A stretch of 64,000 bases of DNA from NCBI GenBank assembly GCA_040217575.1, contig JAVJPW010000007.1:493774-557773 (forward strand), read 5' to 3'. A program made the position numbers and the translations under genes. The notes beneath the pieces are model-generated. The model was not told the DNA's origin, did no database searches, and saw only the letters and a list, made by a program, of their open reading frames with translations. Shown in pieces: positions 31,998 to 40,549 of the stretch. How positions within the stretch are numbered: the first letter of the stretch is position 1; the number at the start of each line of letters is the position of its first letter. The DNA comes from Pacificispira sp040217575. Its GTDB lineage: Bacteria; Pseudomonadota; Alphaproteobacteria; UBA8366; Aestuariispiraceae.

Positions 31998-34385
31998 TCA
32001 CCCCCGCTCCACAAATCCGGCAACGACGGTCTTGGTCCCCGCTTTGTCGAATTCGATCGTCAGGCGGTCGCCGTTGATAACGGTGACCGTGCCGGGGCCG
32101 AATTTCTGGTGAAAGACGCGCTCCCCCTCCCCGAAATCGTGGGTATCGTCGCGCACGACGTCGGCATCAATGACCGGCGGGCGGGACTGGGACAATCCCC
32201 GCTGTTTCAGGCGCTGCCAGCCGGGGCCGCCCGACTGCGTCGAATAGGCGTCGCCCCTGGACGTGCTGGCATAGGCATTGCCTGATGTTCCGCCATAGCC
32301 CGACCCGTACCCCTGGAAGGTGAAGGCCGCGCGGTCTTCGGCCCGGCCGCCGCCGATGCCGCCATAGACGCCGCGGTCCGCTTCCATCCTGATATGGTCG
32401 CCCGGCAGTTCGTCGATGAAGCGGCTGGGAAGCGCAGCCTGCCACGACCCGTGGATGCGGCGGTTTGCGGCAAAGCTTATTTCGCAGCGCTGTTTCGCGC
32501 GCGTGATGCCGACATAGGCCAGGCGGCGTTCCTCCTCCAGGCCCGCAAGGCCGCTTTCGTCCATCGCGCGCTGATGGGGGAACAGACCTTCTTCCCACCC
32601 CGGCAGGAAGACCACGTCGAATTCCAGCCCCTTTGCCGCATGCAGCGTCATGATCGACACCATCGCCCCGTCCGACGCCGCGTCCACATCCATGACCAGC
32701 GACACATGTTCCAGGAAGGACGGCAGGTCGTCGAACTCTTCCATCGCCGTCAGGAGTTCCTTCAGGTTTTCCAGCTTGCCCGGCGCTTCCGGTTTCTTGG
32801 ACTGGCGCCAGAAATCCGTATAGCCGCTTTCGTCCAGGACGGTTTCGGTGAGTTCCAGATGGTCCACGCCCTGCGCCAGCGCGCGCCAACGGTCGACCAT
32901 GTCCAGCGCGGCGACCAGTTTCGATTTCGCCGCCGTCTTCAACTCGTCCGTTTCCGCCAACCGCCGGGCCGCGATCGACAGCGGCAGACGTTCCAGGCGT
33001 GCGGCGGCATGGACCGCCTGAAGCGTCGTCTTGCCGATGCCCCGGGCGGGCTTGTTGATGATGCGTTCGAACGCCAGATCGTCCGCCGGCTGGTGGATCA
33101 GCCGCAGATAGGCCAGCGCGTCCCGAATCTCCTCCCGCTCATAAAACCGTGGACCGCCGACCACGCGATAGGGGATCGCCAGCGTGATGAACCGTTCTTC
33201 GAATTCGCGGGTCTGGAACCCGGCGCGCACCAGAATGGCGATCTGGTCCAGCGGGAATTTCTTGAGCTGCAGCGCCTCCACCTCGGACGCGATCAGGCGG
33301 GCCTCCTCATCCCCGTCCCAGACGCCGCGCACGGTAACCGGGTCGCCGTCGTTCCGGTCGGTCCACAGGGTTTTGCCCAGCCGCCCTTCATTCTTTGCAA
33401 TCAGGCCCGACGCCGCGCCCAGAATGTTGGGCGTGGACCGGTAGTTGCGTTCAAGGCGGATCACCTTCGCGCCCGGGAAATCCTTCTCAAACCGCAGGAT
33501 GTTGCCCACTTCCGCCCCGCGCCATCCATAGATCGACTGATCGTCGTCGCCGACACAGCAGATGTTGGTTTCCCCGTCTTCGCGGTCCTTTGCCAGCAGC
33601 CGAAGCCACAGATATTGCGATACGTTCGTGTCCTGATATTCGTCCACCAGGATATAGCGGAACAGGTGGCGATACCGTTCCAGCACGTCCGGATCCTTCG
33701 TGAAGATCGTTAGATTGTGCATCAGAAGGTCGCCGAAATCGCACGCATTCAGGATCTGAAGCCGTTCCTGATACTGGCGATAGATTTCGACCGCCCGGCC
33801 GTTGGCCAGTTCGCCCGCATCCGCCGCCGACAGCTTGTCCCAGGTGGTGCCGCGGTCTTTCCAGCGCTGAATGACGTGGATCAGCATGCGCGCGGGCCAG
33901 CGCTTGTCGTCCACATGTTCGGCTTCCAGCACCTGTTTCAGAAGCCGGATCTGGTCGTCCATATCCAGGATGGTGAAATTGGATTTCAGGCCCACCAGTT
34001 CCGCATGCCGCCGCAGGATGCGGGTTGCCAGCGCATGAAAAGTGCCAAGCCACATGCCTTCCGTCGCGGGACCAACCAGGTCGGCCACCCGTTCGCGCAT
34101 TTCCCGCGCCGCCTTGTTGGTGAAGGTGACACACAGGATCTGATAGGGTTTCGCCTTTCCCAGATGCAGGATCTGGGCGAGCCGGGTCGTCAGCACCCGC
34201 GTCTTGCCGGTACCGGCACCGGCCAGCACAAGGACCGGTCCGTCGGTCGCTTCGACCGCGTCGCGCTGTGCCTCGTTCAGGCTGTCCAGCCACGGCGCGG
34301 GGGCCGCCGGTCGACCGGGATAGGCCGGCGCCGGGCCGCTGGGGGCCGGAAAATCGATATCGTCATAATCAAGGGGGTCGGACAT
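31998..34385 (-). CDS. uvrD: UvrD/PcrA-type DNA helicase
   Basis: The 795-residue superfamily 1A helicase has LNEAQRDAVEATDGPVLVLA and the Walker A AGAGTGKTR, then DEYQDTN, DDDQSIYGWRGAEVGN, RLERNYRSTPNILG and the C-terminal TLHAAKGLEFDVVFLPG and VGITRAKQR. UvrD-type helicases unwind DNA in excision and mismatch repair. The ATG at 34385 begins MSDPLDYDDIDF. The C-terminal tail has the GTVTVINGDRLTIEF segment typical of PcrA/UvrD. It lies convergent with the preceding GGDEF/EAL-like gene. Confidence 0.96.
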   Translation of the reverse strand: MSDPLDYDDIDFPAPSGPAPAYPGRPAAPAPWLDSLNEAQRDAVEATDGPVLVLAGAGTGKTRVLTTRLAQILHLGKAKPYQILCVTFTNKAAREMRERVADLVGPATEGMWLGTFHALATRILRRHAELVGLKSNFTILDMDDQIRLLKQVLEAEHVDDKRWPARMLIHVIQRWKDRGTTWDKLSAADAGELANGRAVEIYRQYQERLQILNACDFGDLLMHNLTIFTKDPDVLERYRHLFRYILVDEYQDTNVSQYLWLRLLAKDREDGETNICCVGDDDQSIYGWRGAEVGNILRFEKDFPGAKVIRLERNYRSTPNILGAASGLIAKNEGRLGKTLWTDRNDGDPVTVRGVWDGDEEARLIASEVEALQLKKFPLDQIAILVRAGFQTREFEERFITLAIPYRVVGGPRFYEREEIRDALAYLRLIHQPADDLAFERIINKPARGIGKTTLQAVHAAARLERLPLSIAARRLAETDELKTAAKSKLVAALDMVDRWRALAQGVDHLELTETVLDESGYTDFWRQSKKPEAPGKLENLKELLTAMEEFDDLPSFLEHVSLVMDVDAASDGAMVSIMTLHAAKGLEFDVVFLPGWEEGLFPHQRAMDESGLAGLEEERRLAYVGITRAKQRCEISFAANRRIHGSWQAALPSRFIDELPGDHIRMEADRGVYGGIGGGRAEDRAAFTFQGYGSGYGGTSGNAYASTSRGDAYSTQSGGPGWQRLKQRGLSQSRPPVIDADVVRDDTHDFGEGERVFHQKFGPGTVTVINGDRLTIEFDKAGTKTVVAGFVERG

Positions 34386-34514
34386 GGTCCCATCAGTATA
34401 GCCCGCGCGGCCATGGGGAAAACCCGCACTTGCGCCACGGGGCGGGGAAAAGAAAAAGGGGCCGGATTCCATAGTGGTATCCGGCCCCGAAACCCATTGC
34501 GGAAGGTGGGGGTG

Positions 34515-34853
34515 CTACAGCGCCTCCCCACCCGTCTCGCCGGTTCTGATTCGCACGGCCTGCGCGACATCCAGGACAAAGATCTTTCCGTCCCCGATCT
34601 TGCCGGTCTGGGCAGAGGTCGTAACCGCCTCCACCACCGCATCGGCCCGGTCATCGTCGACGACGATTTCCAACCGGACCTTGGGGATGAAATCGACGAC
34701 ATATTCGGCGCCGCGATAGATTTCCGTCTGGCCCTTCTGACGACCGAAGCCTTTTGCTTCGGTAATCGTCATGCCGTGGATCCCCAGGTCCGTGATCGCG
34801 GTCCGCACATCCTCCAGTTTGAAGGGTTTCACGATTGCGACGATCATTTTCAT
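34515..34853 (-). CDS. glnK: Nitrogen regulatory protein P-II (GlnK/GlnB family)
   Basis: The 112-residue protein has the T-loop with the uridylylation Tyr (GQTEIYRGAEYVVDFIPK) and the C-terminal region KIFVLDVAQAVRIRTGE. It reads ATP, ADP and 2-oxoglutarate and controls the ammonium channel and glutamine synthetase adenylylation. The ATG at 34853 (MKMIVAIVKPFKLEDVR) stands seven bases after AAGGAG; an earlier ATG two codons upstream is less well placed. It follows amt by 29 bases in the same direction, an unusual order. Confidence 0.95.
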   Translation of the reverse strand: MKMIVAIVKPFKLEDVRTAITDLGIHGMTITEAKGFGRQKGQTEIYRGAEYVVDFIPKVRLEIVVDDDRADAVVEAVTTSAQTGKIGDGKIFVLDVAQAVRIRTGETGGEAL

Positions 34854-34882
34854 GCGCATTCTCCTTATGTCTTCAAACCGGC

Positions 34883-36190
34883 TCAGAAATTGTAATCCCG
34901 TTCCCCGTGGTGGGACAGGTCGAGCCCTTCGGCCATTTCGTCATCGCTTGCACGAAGCGGCGTAATCGCCTTTACGATCATCACGATAACGAAGGTTCCC
35001 AGCGCAGACCAGACCACGGTGGCGACAATTCCGGTTGCCTGAACGCCCAGCTGCGCACCGATCCCGACACCGTCCGCAAGCCCGGCACCGCCGAACGCGA
35101 CCGACCCGAAGACCGCCGCCAGAAGCGTCCCCAGGATGCCGCCGACACCATGGACCGCAAACACGTCCAGCGAATCGTCGATGGCGAACCGGTCCTTCAC
35201 GATGGAAACGGCAAAATAGCAGACGAAGCCGCCCACCAGGCCGATGCACAACCCGCCCAGCGGACCGACAAAGCCGGATGCCGGGGTGATCGTCGCCAAC
35301 CCCGCGACCATGCCGGTGACGACACCGACCAGGCTGGGCTTTCCGAATTTGATCCATTCGATGGCGATCCAGACCAGCGACGCCGTCGCGGCCGATATAT
35401 GGGTCACCAGCATCGCCATACCGGCCCCCGTACCCGCGGCAAGGGCGCTGCCTGCATTGAAGCCGAACCAGCCGACCCACAACATGGATGCGCCGATCAT
35501 GGTCAGGCCGGGGCTGTGCGGGGGGCGAAGCTGTTCCGGGTAGCCCTGGCGACTGCCCAGCAATTTCACGATCACCAGCGCGGAAGTGCCGGCCGTCGCG
35601 TGGACCACCAGACCGCCCGCAAAGTCCATGACGCCCATGTCGGCCAGCCAGCCGCCGCCCCAGACCCAGTGACAGACCGGCGCATAGACGACGATGAGCC
35701 ACAGGCCGCTGATCAGCAGGACCGGCGCGAAACGGATTCGTTCGACATAAGCCCCGACAATCAGCGCCGGGGTGATGATGGCAAAGGTCATCTGGAACAT
35801 GAAGAACACGCTTTCCGGCAGGTCGCCCGACAGGCTGTCGAACCCGACGCCGGACAGGAAGGCCTTGTCCAGGCCGCCGACATAGCCGTTCAGGCCGCCG
35901 CCATCGCCGAATGCCAGGCTATAGACGACCGCCAGCCAAAGGACCGAAGCCAGGCACGCGATCGCAAAACAGTGCATCAGGACGGACAGAACATTGCGTG
36001 CCTGCACAAGCCCGCCATAGAACAATGCCAGGCCCGGCAATGTCATGAACAGGACCAGGGCCGTGGATGTCAGGATCCATGCCGTATTCGCGGCATTGAC
36101 CCCATCCTGGGCATAGGCCGGAAACGCACCCAGTCCTGTTGCGGCGGCACCCATGGCGGCCGCCGTTCCCCACCGAACGAATTTTTTCAT
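34883..36190 (-). CDS. amt: Ammonium transporter Amt
   Basis: The 435-residue protein has a cleavable signal sequence (AAAMGAAATGLGAFPAYAQ) and eleven helices. FYGGLVQARNVLSVLMH, FMFQMTFAIITPALIVGAYVE and FAVHGVGGILGTLLAAVFG include the two channel His residues. It is a trimeric ammonia channel gated by P-II. GAGGAAG precedes the ATG. It is the first gene of the amt-glnK pair and has a sigma-54 promoter about 200 bases upstream. Confidence 0.95.
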   Translation of the reverse strand: MKKFVRWGTAAAMGAAATGLGAFPAYAQDGVNAANTAWILTSTALVLFMTLPGLALFYGGLVQARNVLSVLMHCFAIACLASVLWLAVVYSLAFGDGGGLNGYVGGLDKAFLSGVGFDSLSGDLPESVFFMFQMTFAIITPALIVGAYVERIRFAPVLLISGLWLIVVYAPVCHWVWGGGWLADMGVMDFAGGLVVHATAGTSALVIVKLLGSRQGYPEQLRPPHSPGLTMIGASMLWVGWFGFNAGSALAAGTGAGMAMLVTHISAATASLVWIAIEWIKFGKPSLVGVVTGMVAGLATITPASGFVGPLGGLCIGLVGGFVCYFAVSIVKDRFAIDDSLDVFAVHGVGGILGTLLAAVFGSVAFGGAGLADGVGIGAQLGVQATGIVATVVWSALGTFVIVMIVKAITPLRASDDEMAEGLDLSHHGERDYNF

Positions 36191-36391
36191 GGAACTTCCT
36201 CTCCGATTTCCAAAAGCGGATGGGCGAACCGGCCTTCTTGAAAGACCATCCGGCACCCGCAACCCCGAATAAGCGGACGGTTTTCCGCCCTGTTTTGCCG
36301 AAACTTTGCGCAGACGCCTCGCCGTTTTCGCCTAATTTTTCAGCAAAAACGGATTCAACGGCCTGTTTTCGGCGATTGTCCTATTTAATTG

Positions 36392-36407
36392 GCAATTTCG
36401 GGGCCAA
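36392..36407 (-). promoter_or_regulatory. Sigma-54 (-24/-12) promoter for amt-glnK
   Basis: On the minus strand TTGGCCCCGAAATTGC has the GG and GC elements exactly ten bases apart, as the -24/-12 promoter requires, with the TTGGC and TTGC cores. It lies about 200 bases before amt, a gene typically under NtrC/sigma-54 nitrogen control. The -24 box deviates from TGGCAC at two bases. No clear NtrC-type enhancer was found by eye upstream. Confidence 0.6.
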
Positions 36408-36433
36408 GACTTGGTCACGGATGGCGCAGGTGA

Positions 36434-36862
36434 TTATTTCCGCTGCAGTTTCATCAGCAGATCGCCCAGTTGCCGTGCCTCGGCCTGCGTCAGGGCAGAC
36501 GCAAAATGCCGGTCGATCGCACCGCGATAGATGGGCCACATGTCCTTCAGACAGGCGCGGCCCGCATCCGTTATGGTCAGGTCGCGCGCGCGCCGGTCGT
36601 CCGCCGCGGGCTGGCTTGCGATCAGGCCCGCCTTTTCAATCCGGTCCAGAATACGGGACAGGTTGTACTGGCGCAGCAACAGCCGTTCCTGAAGCAGCCC
36701 TGCCCGAACAGGGGACGGGTCTGCGCGGTTCACTTCCAACAACACGTCATACCAGGACAACGGCGGGTGACCTGCCGCACGCAGGGCACTTTCCACCTTT
36801 GACAGCAGGTCCTGCGACACGCGTACCAGACGCGCCCAGCTTTCAATGGTTCGCTGATCCAT
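36434..36862 (-). CDS. MarR-family transcriptional regulator
   Basis: The 142-residue protein is a winged-helix MarR regulator: LSWYDVLLEVNRADPSPVRA, LLLRQYNLSRILDRIEKAGL is the recognition-helix region, and PAADDRRARDLTITDAGRA is the wing. MarR proteins usually repress a divergent target and release on binding a ligand. It is divergent from gst at 36999, with two matching palindromes between them. The ATG at 36862 is chosen since the family sequence begins there and AGGG precedes it. Confidence 0.93.
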   Translation of the reverse strand: MDQRTIESWARLVRVSQDLLSKVESALRAAGHPPLSWYDVLLEVNRADPSPVRAGLLQERLLLRQYNLSRILDRIEKAGLIASQPAADDRRARDLTITDAGRACLKDMWPIYRGAIDRHFASALTQAEARQLGDLLMKLQRK

Positions 36863-36923
36863 GACCGACCCTATCCAGACATCCGACCACACCGAAGAAC
36901 GCAGCCACTTCTTCGTTATAAAT

Positions 36924-36935
36924 ATGCAGCTGCAT
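36924..36935. promoter_or_regulatory. MarR operator, upstream copy
   Basis: ATGCAGCTGCAT is a perfect 12-base palindrome just upstream of the -35 element of the gst promoter. Its arms (ATGCA/TGCAT) match those of the second palindrome at 36968. The centres are 46 bases apart, so a regulator could bind both sides of the promoter. Confidence 0.65.
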
Positions 36936-36940
36936 TTACC

Positions 36941-36970
36941 TTGACAATCCTTTGGCTCAATCCATTTATA
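36941..36970 (+). promoter_or_regulatory. Sigma-70-type promoter of gst
   Basis: TTGACA at 36941 is a perfect -35 box and TTTATA at 36965-36970 is a -10-like box 18 bases later. It lies between the two palindromes, with the downstream one overlapping the -10 region and start site. This fits repression by the divergent MarR protein. Confidence 0.6.
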
Positions 36971-36983
36971 TGCAATTGCATAT
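36968..36983. promoter_or_regulatory. MarR operator, downstream copy
   Basis: ATATGCAATTGCATAT is a perfect 16-base palindrome that overlaps the -10 end of the gst promoter, 15 bases before the gst ATG. It shares ATGCA/TGCAT with the upstream copy. Binding here would block transcription start. Confidence 0.7.
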
Positions 36984-36998
36984 TTATAGGAGAAACCG

Positions 36999-37703
36999 AT
37001 GCCAAGCTATACCCTTATCAGTCACCCGCTGTGCCCCTATGTTCAGCGCGCCGTCATCGCGTTGACGGAAAAGGGCGTACCCTTCACCCGGCATACCGTA
37101 GACCTGTCGGACAAACCCGCGTGGTTCCTGGACCTGTCGCCGCAGGGAAAAGTTCCGCTGTTGCTGGTAGAAGTTGACGGGCATCGCGAAACCCTGTTCG
37201 AATCCGCCGCCATTCTGGAATATCTGGAAGAGGTGACGCAAAACCCGCTGCATCCCGACGACCCGGTCCGGCGCGCCCAGCACCGTGCCTGGATGGAGTT
37301 CGGGTCTGGAATCCTGAATGACATAGCCGGATTCTATAACGCCGCGGACGAGGCGGCCCTGCAGGCCAAAGCCGCAGGCCTGCGCGCGAAGTTCGAACGG
37401 CTGAACCGGGACCTGGGCGCGGGACCGTGGTTCGACGGCGCAAAGTTCAGCCTGGTCGATACCGTGTTCGGCCCGATCTTTCGGTATTTCGATACGTTCG
37501 ACGGAATTGCGGATTTCGGAATCCTGTCCGGCCGGCGCGGGGTGGCCGCATGGCGCGCCCACCTTGCCGCGCGCCCGTCCGTACGCGATGCGGTCGGCGT
37601 CGATTATCCGGACCTGTTGATGGATTTCCTCATTCGCCGGAACAGCGCACTGTCGCGGCTTATTCCGGCGGCGACTGTTTCTGCCGTTCCCGCCACCAGA
37701 TGA
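36999..37703 (+). CDS. Glutathione S-transferase (CPY-motif type)
   Basis: The 234-residue GST has SHPLCPYVQRAVIAL, where the Cys-Pro motif is the catalytic or glutathione-contacting site as in omega/lambda-like classes. SPQGKVPLLLVE and ESAAILEYLEE are the glutathione-binding elements, and FSLVDTVFGPIFRYFDTF the helical domain. These enzymes often reduce disulfides or glutathionylated compounds. A ribosome site (AGGAGA) lies before the ATG. It is probably controlled by the divergent MarR protein. Its 3' end overlaps the convergent EamA gene by about 44 bases. Confidence 0.93.
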   Translation: MPSYTLISHPLCPYVQRAVIALTEKGVPFTRHTVDLSDKPAWFLDLSPQGKVPLLLVEVDGHRETLFESAAILEYLEEVTQNPLHPDDPVRRAQHRAWMEFGSGILNDIAGFYNAADEAALQAKAAGLRAKFERLNRDLGAGPWFDGAKFSLVDTVFGPIFRYFDTFDGIADFGILSGRRGVAAWRAHLAARPSVRDAVGVDYPDLLMDFLIRRNSALSRLIPAATVSAVPATR

Positions 37704-38643
37704 ACAGACCGCTTGCAACGATCAGAACACTGCCGATCGCCATGTTAACGGTCGGCAGATCGCCCCAGACGATATAGCCAATACCTGCGGCGAAGATCAG
37801 ACTGGCATAGCGGAAAGGCGCGATCACATTCACTTCCGCGAACCGGAAGCTTTCGATCTGGAAGAAATAGGCGCCGAACATGAAAATTGCCGCCAGCAGG
37901 ATGAACCCGGCCTGCGACGCACTGACGGGCTGCCAGTCCACGAACCCCAGCGTCGCATATCCTGACAGCGTCACACCCAGCACGGTATAGAACATGATCG
38001 CCAGCGAATCGTCCCCTGACACCAGAAATCGGGAAGACACATCACGCACCGCAACCAGAAGGGCCGTGGCCAACGGAAGAAGCGCGACTGTCCAGTCATA
38101 GGGCGGTGGCGCATCGGAAAACATTCCCGACGGGTTCAACGCGATCGCCACGCCGACCAGTCCGAACAGCATCGCCGCCCAGCGCCGCCAGCCGACCCTT
38201 TCCTTCAGCGTCGCAACGGCAAGAAGTGTCCCAAACACCGGCGAGATGAACACGATTGCGACCGCATCGGCGATCGGCATCAGGCTGAGCGCGGTCATGA
38301 AGGTGAACGTGCCGCCGACGATGCTTGCCGCACGCACCAGCGTAACGATCGGATGTTGAACGCGCAGGCGGTGCAGTGTCCCGCGCAGACCCATGACGAC
38401 AAGGATAGCGATCAGAATAATGGAACCGCGCGACGACATGATCTGACCCACCGGCCAGCTTTCGGTAAGGTATTTCGCGATCGTGTCGTTTGACGTCAGA
38501 AGCATCGACCCAAGCACGGCAAACGCCATGCCGCGCCCGGGGCGGTGGGACGTGGTTGGCCGTCCCTCCACCGGCAGGTTGGGCGGGCGTGCAAAAGTGC
38601 CCGGCGGGGCTCTGTTGCCGCCGGACCGGTCAAGATCGGTCAA
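37660..38643 (-). CDS. EamA-family (DMT) transporter
   Basis: The protein has about ten membrane helices in two EamA repeats (MAFAVLGSMLLTSNDTIAKY, FISPVFGTLLAVATLKERVG, GIGYIVWGDLPTVNMAIGSV). It exports small metabolites, unknown which. The start is uncertain: a TTG at 38643 overlaps the end of the ClC gene, an ATG at 38529 gives about 289 residues and starts at the first helix, and a GTG lies at 38676. None has a strong ribosome site. The gene is in line after the ClC gene, and its end overlaps convergent gst. Confidence 0.85.
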   Translation of the reverse strand: MTDLDRSGGNRAPPGTFARPPNLPVEGRPTTSHRPGRGMAFAVLGSMLLTSNDTIAKYLTESWPVGQIMSSRGSIILIAILVVMGLRGTLHRLRVQHPIVTLVRAASIVGGTFTFMTALSLMPIADAVAIVFISPVFGTLLAVATLKERVGWRRWAAMLFGLVGVAIALNPSGMFSDAPPPYDWTVALLPLATALLVAVRDVSSRFLVSGDDSLAIMFYTVLGVTLSGYATLGFVDWQPVSASQAGFILLAAIFMFGAYFFQIESFRFAEVNVIAPFRYASLIFAAGIGYIVWGDLPTVNMAIGSVLIVASGLFIWWRERQKQSPPE

Positions 38644-40406
38644 ATCGTTTCGTCCCGCCTGGTTTCGATGATGCACTGGTGATAGCGCGCCATGACGTCA
38701 TGTTCGTGAAGAACCCCCATCAGGCGCATGTCCTCGCGGCTGCGCACGACGGCGATATGCTCTTCGTTACATTCCTCCAGAAGGGTAATCGCCTCTTCCA
38801 GGTCGGTGTCGACAAAGGCGACGGGCGGGGCGCGCCGGCAAACATCGATTGCGCGCAGTTCCGCGTCCCGGTCATGTTCGAACGCATCCATCCCCAGGTC
38901 GCCCAGCATGATCGTGCCGACCAGCGCCCCTTCCTCATCGGTCACGAATATCTCGCTATAGCGGGTGGCCGTCAGCTTTTCGCGAATTTCCGGCAAAAGC
39001 GACGACGGATGGACGGTCACATAGTCCTGTTCCATCACCTCGCGCACCTGTGTCTGGCGGATGATCCGGTTTTCGCGGTTCCCCATCAGGTTGATGCCGC
39101 GCACTTCCAATTGCCAATAGAAATAGGAGCGCCGGTAAGCCGCAGTGAAGATCTGTGTTGCGATGACGGTCGCAATCATCACCGCGATGGTCAGGGCCGA
39201 ATCCTGGGTCAGTTCATAGACGATGAAGATCGTCGATATGGGCGCCCCCAGTGTCGCGCCCGCAACCGCCCCCATGCCGACCAGCGTATAGGCGCCGTGA
39301 CCGGACGACAGGTGCGGGAATACCCCGGTCGCGACCAGTCCGAACGCCCCGCCCAGCATGGCGCCAAGGAACAGCGAAGGCGAAAAGATGCCGCCCCCGA
39401 AACCGGACCCCAGCGTGATCGCCGTCGCCGCGGTCTTGAAGACAATCAGCAGAATCAGCATCGACAACGGCAGAAGTTCGTTCAACGCCTCGTCCGTAGC
39501 CTCGTATCCGACGCCCAGGACCTGCGGAAAGACAAGGCCGATCAGCCCGATGACAAGTCCGGCCGCAACGGGCCGCAAAACGGGCGGCACCCGAAAGCGT
39601 TCATGGACACGGCGTACCACGTCAATGGACACAACCAGCGAAACCGCAACGACGGCGCTTACGACGCCCAACATGGCAAAGGCGGGGAATTCCCAGAAGG
39701 ATGCGATTTCATGGCTTGGAATGATAAAAGCCGGGTAATCCCCGAAATAGGCCCGGCTGACCACGGTTCCGGTAACCGATGCGATGACGACCGGCGCGAA
39801 ATTCTTCAGCGCATAGGACCCGACCACAACTTCCAGCGCAAAAAAGACACCGGCGATGGGGGCGTTGAAGCTGGCCGCCACGCCGGCTGCCACGCCACAA
39901 CCCAACAGCGTTCGCCGGGATTCAGGATCAACGCCCAGGATTTTCGAAATCAGGCTGGCCAGGAATGCCGCGAAATGAACGACGGGGCCTTCCCGTCCCG
40001 CCGACCCACCGGTTCCGATCGTGACGGCAGATACGACAAAGGCGCCGAAACCGTTACGCTTACTGATCTTGCCGCGTCGAAAGGCGGACGCTTCCATAAT
40101 ATCGGCCACGCCCTGCGGTCGCTGGTCCGGCATCAGGTAGCGCACAATCAATCCGACAATCAGCCCGCCCACGGTCGGCACCAGAACGATGGTCCAGGCC
40201 GGCACGTCGGCAAGACCGGAATGAAACCGTTCGCCGTCAAAACCAAACGCGACCAGCTGGATCAGCTGGATTGCCTCACGAAAGGCGATGCCGGCACCAC
40301 CGCCCAGCGCGCCAGCGCATATTGCCAGTACGCCCAGTCGAATGTGGTCGTTTTGAAACAGCCGCTGAATATGCGCTGTCAGGACTTTCGGCACGACCGT
40401 CGCCAC
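38640..40406 (-). CDS. ClC-family chloride channel/antiporter with CBS domains
   Basis: The 588-residue protein has the ClC membrane domain of about 16-18 helices. GTGGSAGREGPVVHF is the selectivity motif with the gating Glu, and LGSGFGGGIFSPSLFLGAML is a second pore signature. Residues 445-580 form a C-terminal CBS pair (VREVMEQDYVTVHPSSLLPE and CNEEHIAVVRSREDMRLMGV) that may bind nucleotides. It moves chloride or exchanges it for protons. The stop overlaps the TTG start of the EamA gene. Confidence 0.95.
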   Translation of the reverse strand: MATVVPKVLTAHIQRLFQNDHIRLGVLAICAGALGGGAGIAFREAIQLIQLVAFGFDGERFHSGLADVPAWTIVLVPTVGGLIVGLIVRYLMPDQRPQGVADIMEASAFRRGKISKRNGFGAFVVSAVTIGTGGSAGREGPVVHFAAFLASLISKILGVDPESRRTLLGCGVAAGVAASFNAPIAGVFFALEVVVGSYALKNFAPVVIASVTGTVVSRAYFGDYPAFIIPSHEIASFWEFPAFAMLGVVSAVVAVSLVVSIDVVRRVHERFRVPPVLRPVAAGLVIGLIGLVFPQVLGVGYEATDEALNELLPLSMLILLIVFKTAATAITLGSGFGGGIFSPSLFLGAMLGGAFGLVATGVFPHLSSGHGAYTLVGMGAVAGATLGAPISTIFIVYELTQDSALTIAVMIATVIATQIFTAAYRRSYFYWQLEVRGINLMGNRENRIIRQTQVREVMEQDYVTVHPSSLLPEIREKLTATRYSEIFVTDEEGALVGTIMLGDLGMDAFEHDRDAELRAIDVCRRAPPVAFVDTDLEEAITLLEECNEEHIAVVRSREDMRLMGVLHEHDVMARYHQCIIETRRDETI

Positions 40407-40549
40407 GGCCGGTCCTCCCGTCGCGGGGGCAGGACAGCACGCAGCCCCCGATTCGCTAGAGATATGATGGATATGAGGAAATCAGAGTCGCATCCGCCCG
40501 ACAAGGCGAAGCGGTGTCGCCACCCCGTCCGCCGGCAACCGAATCAGGT

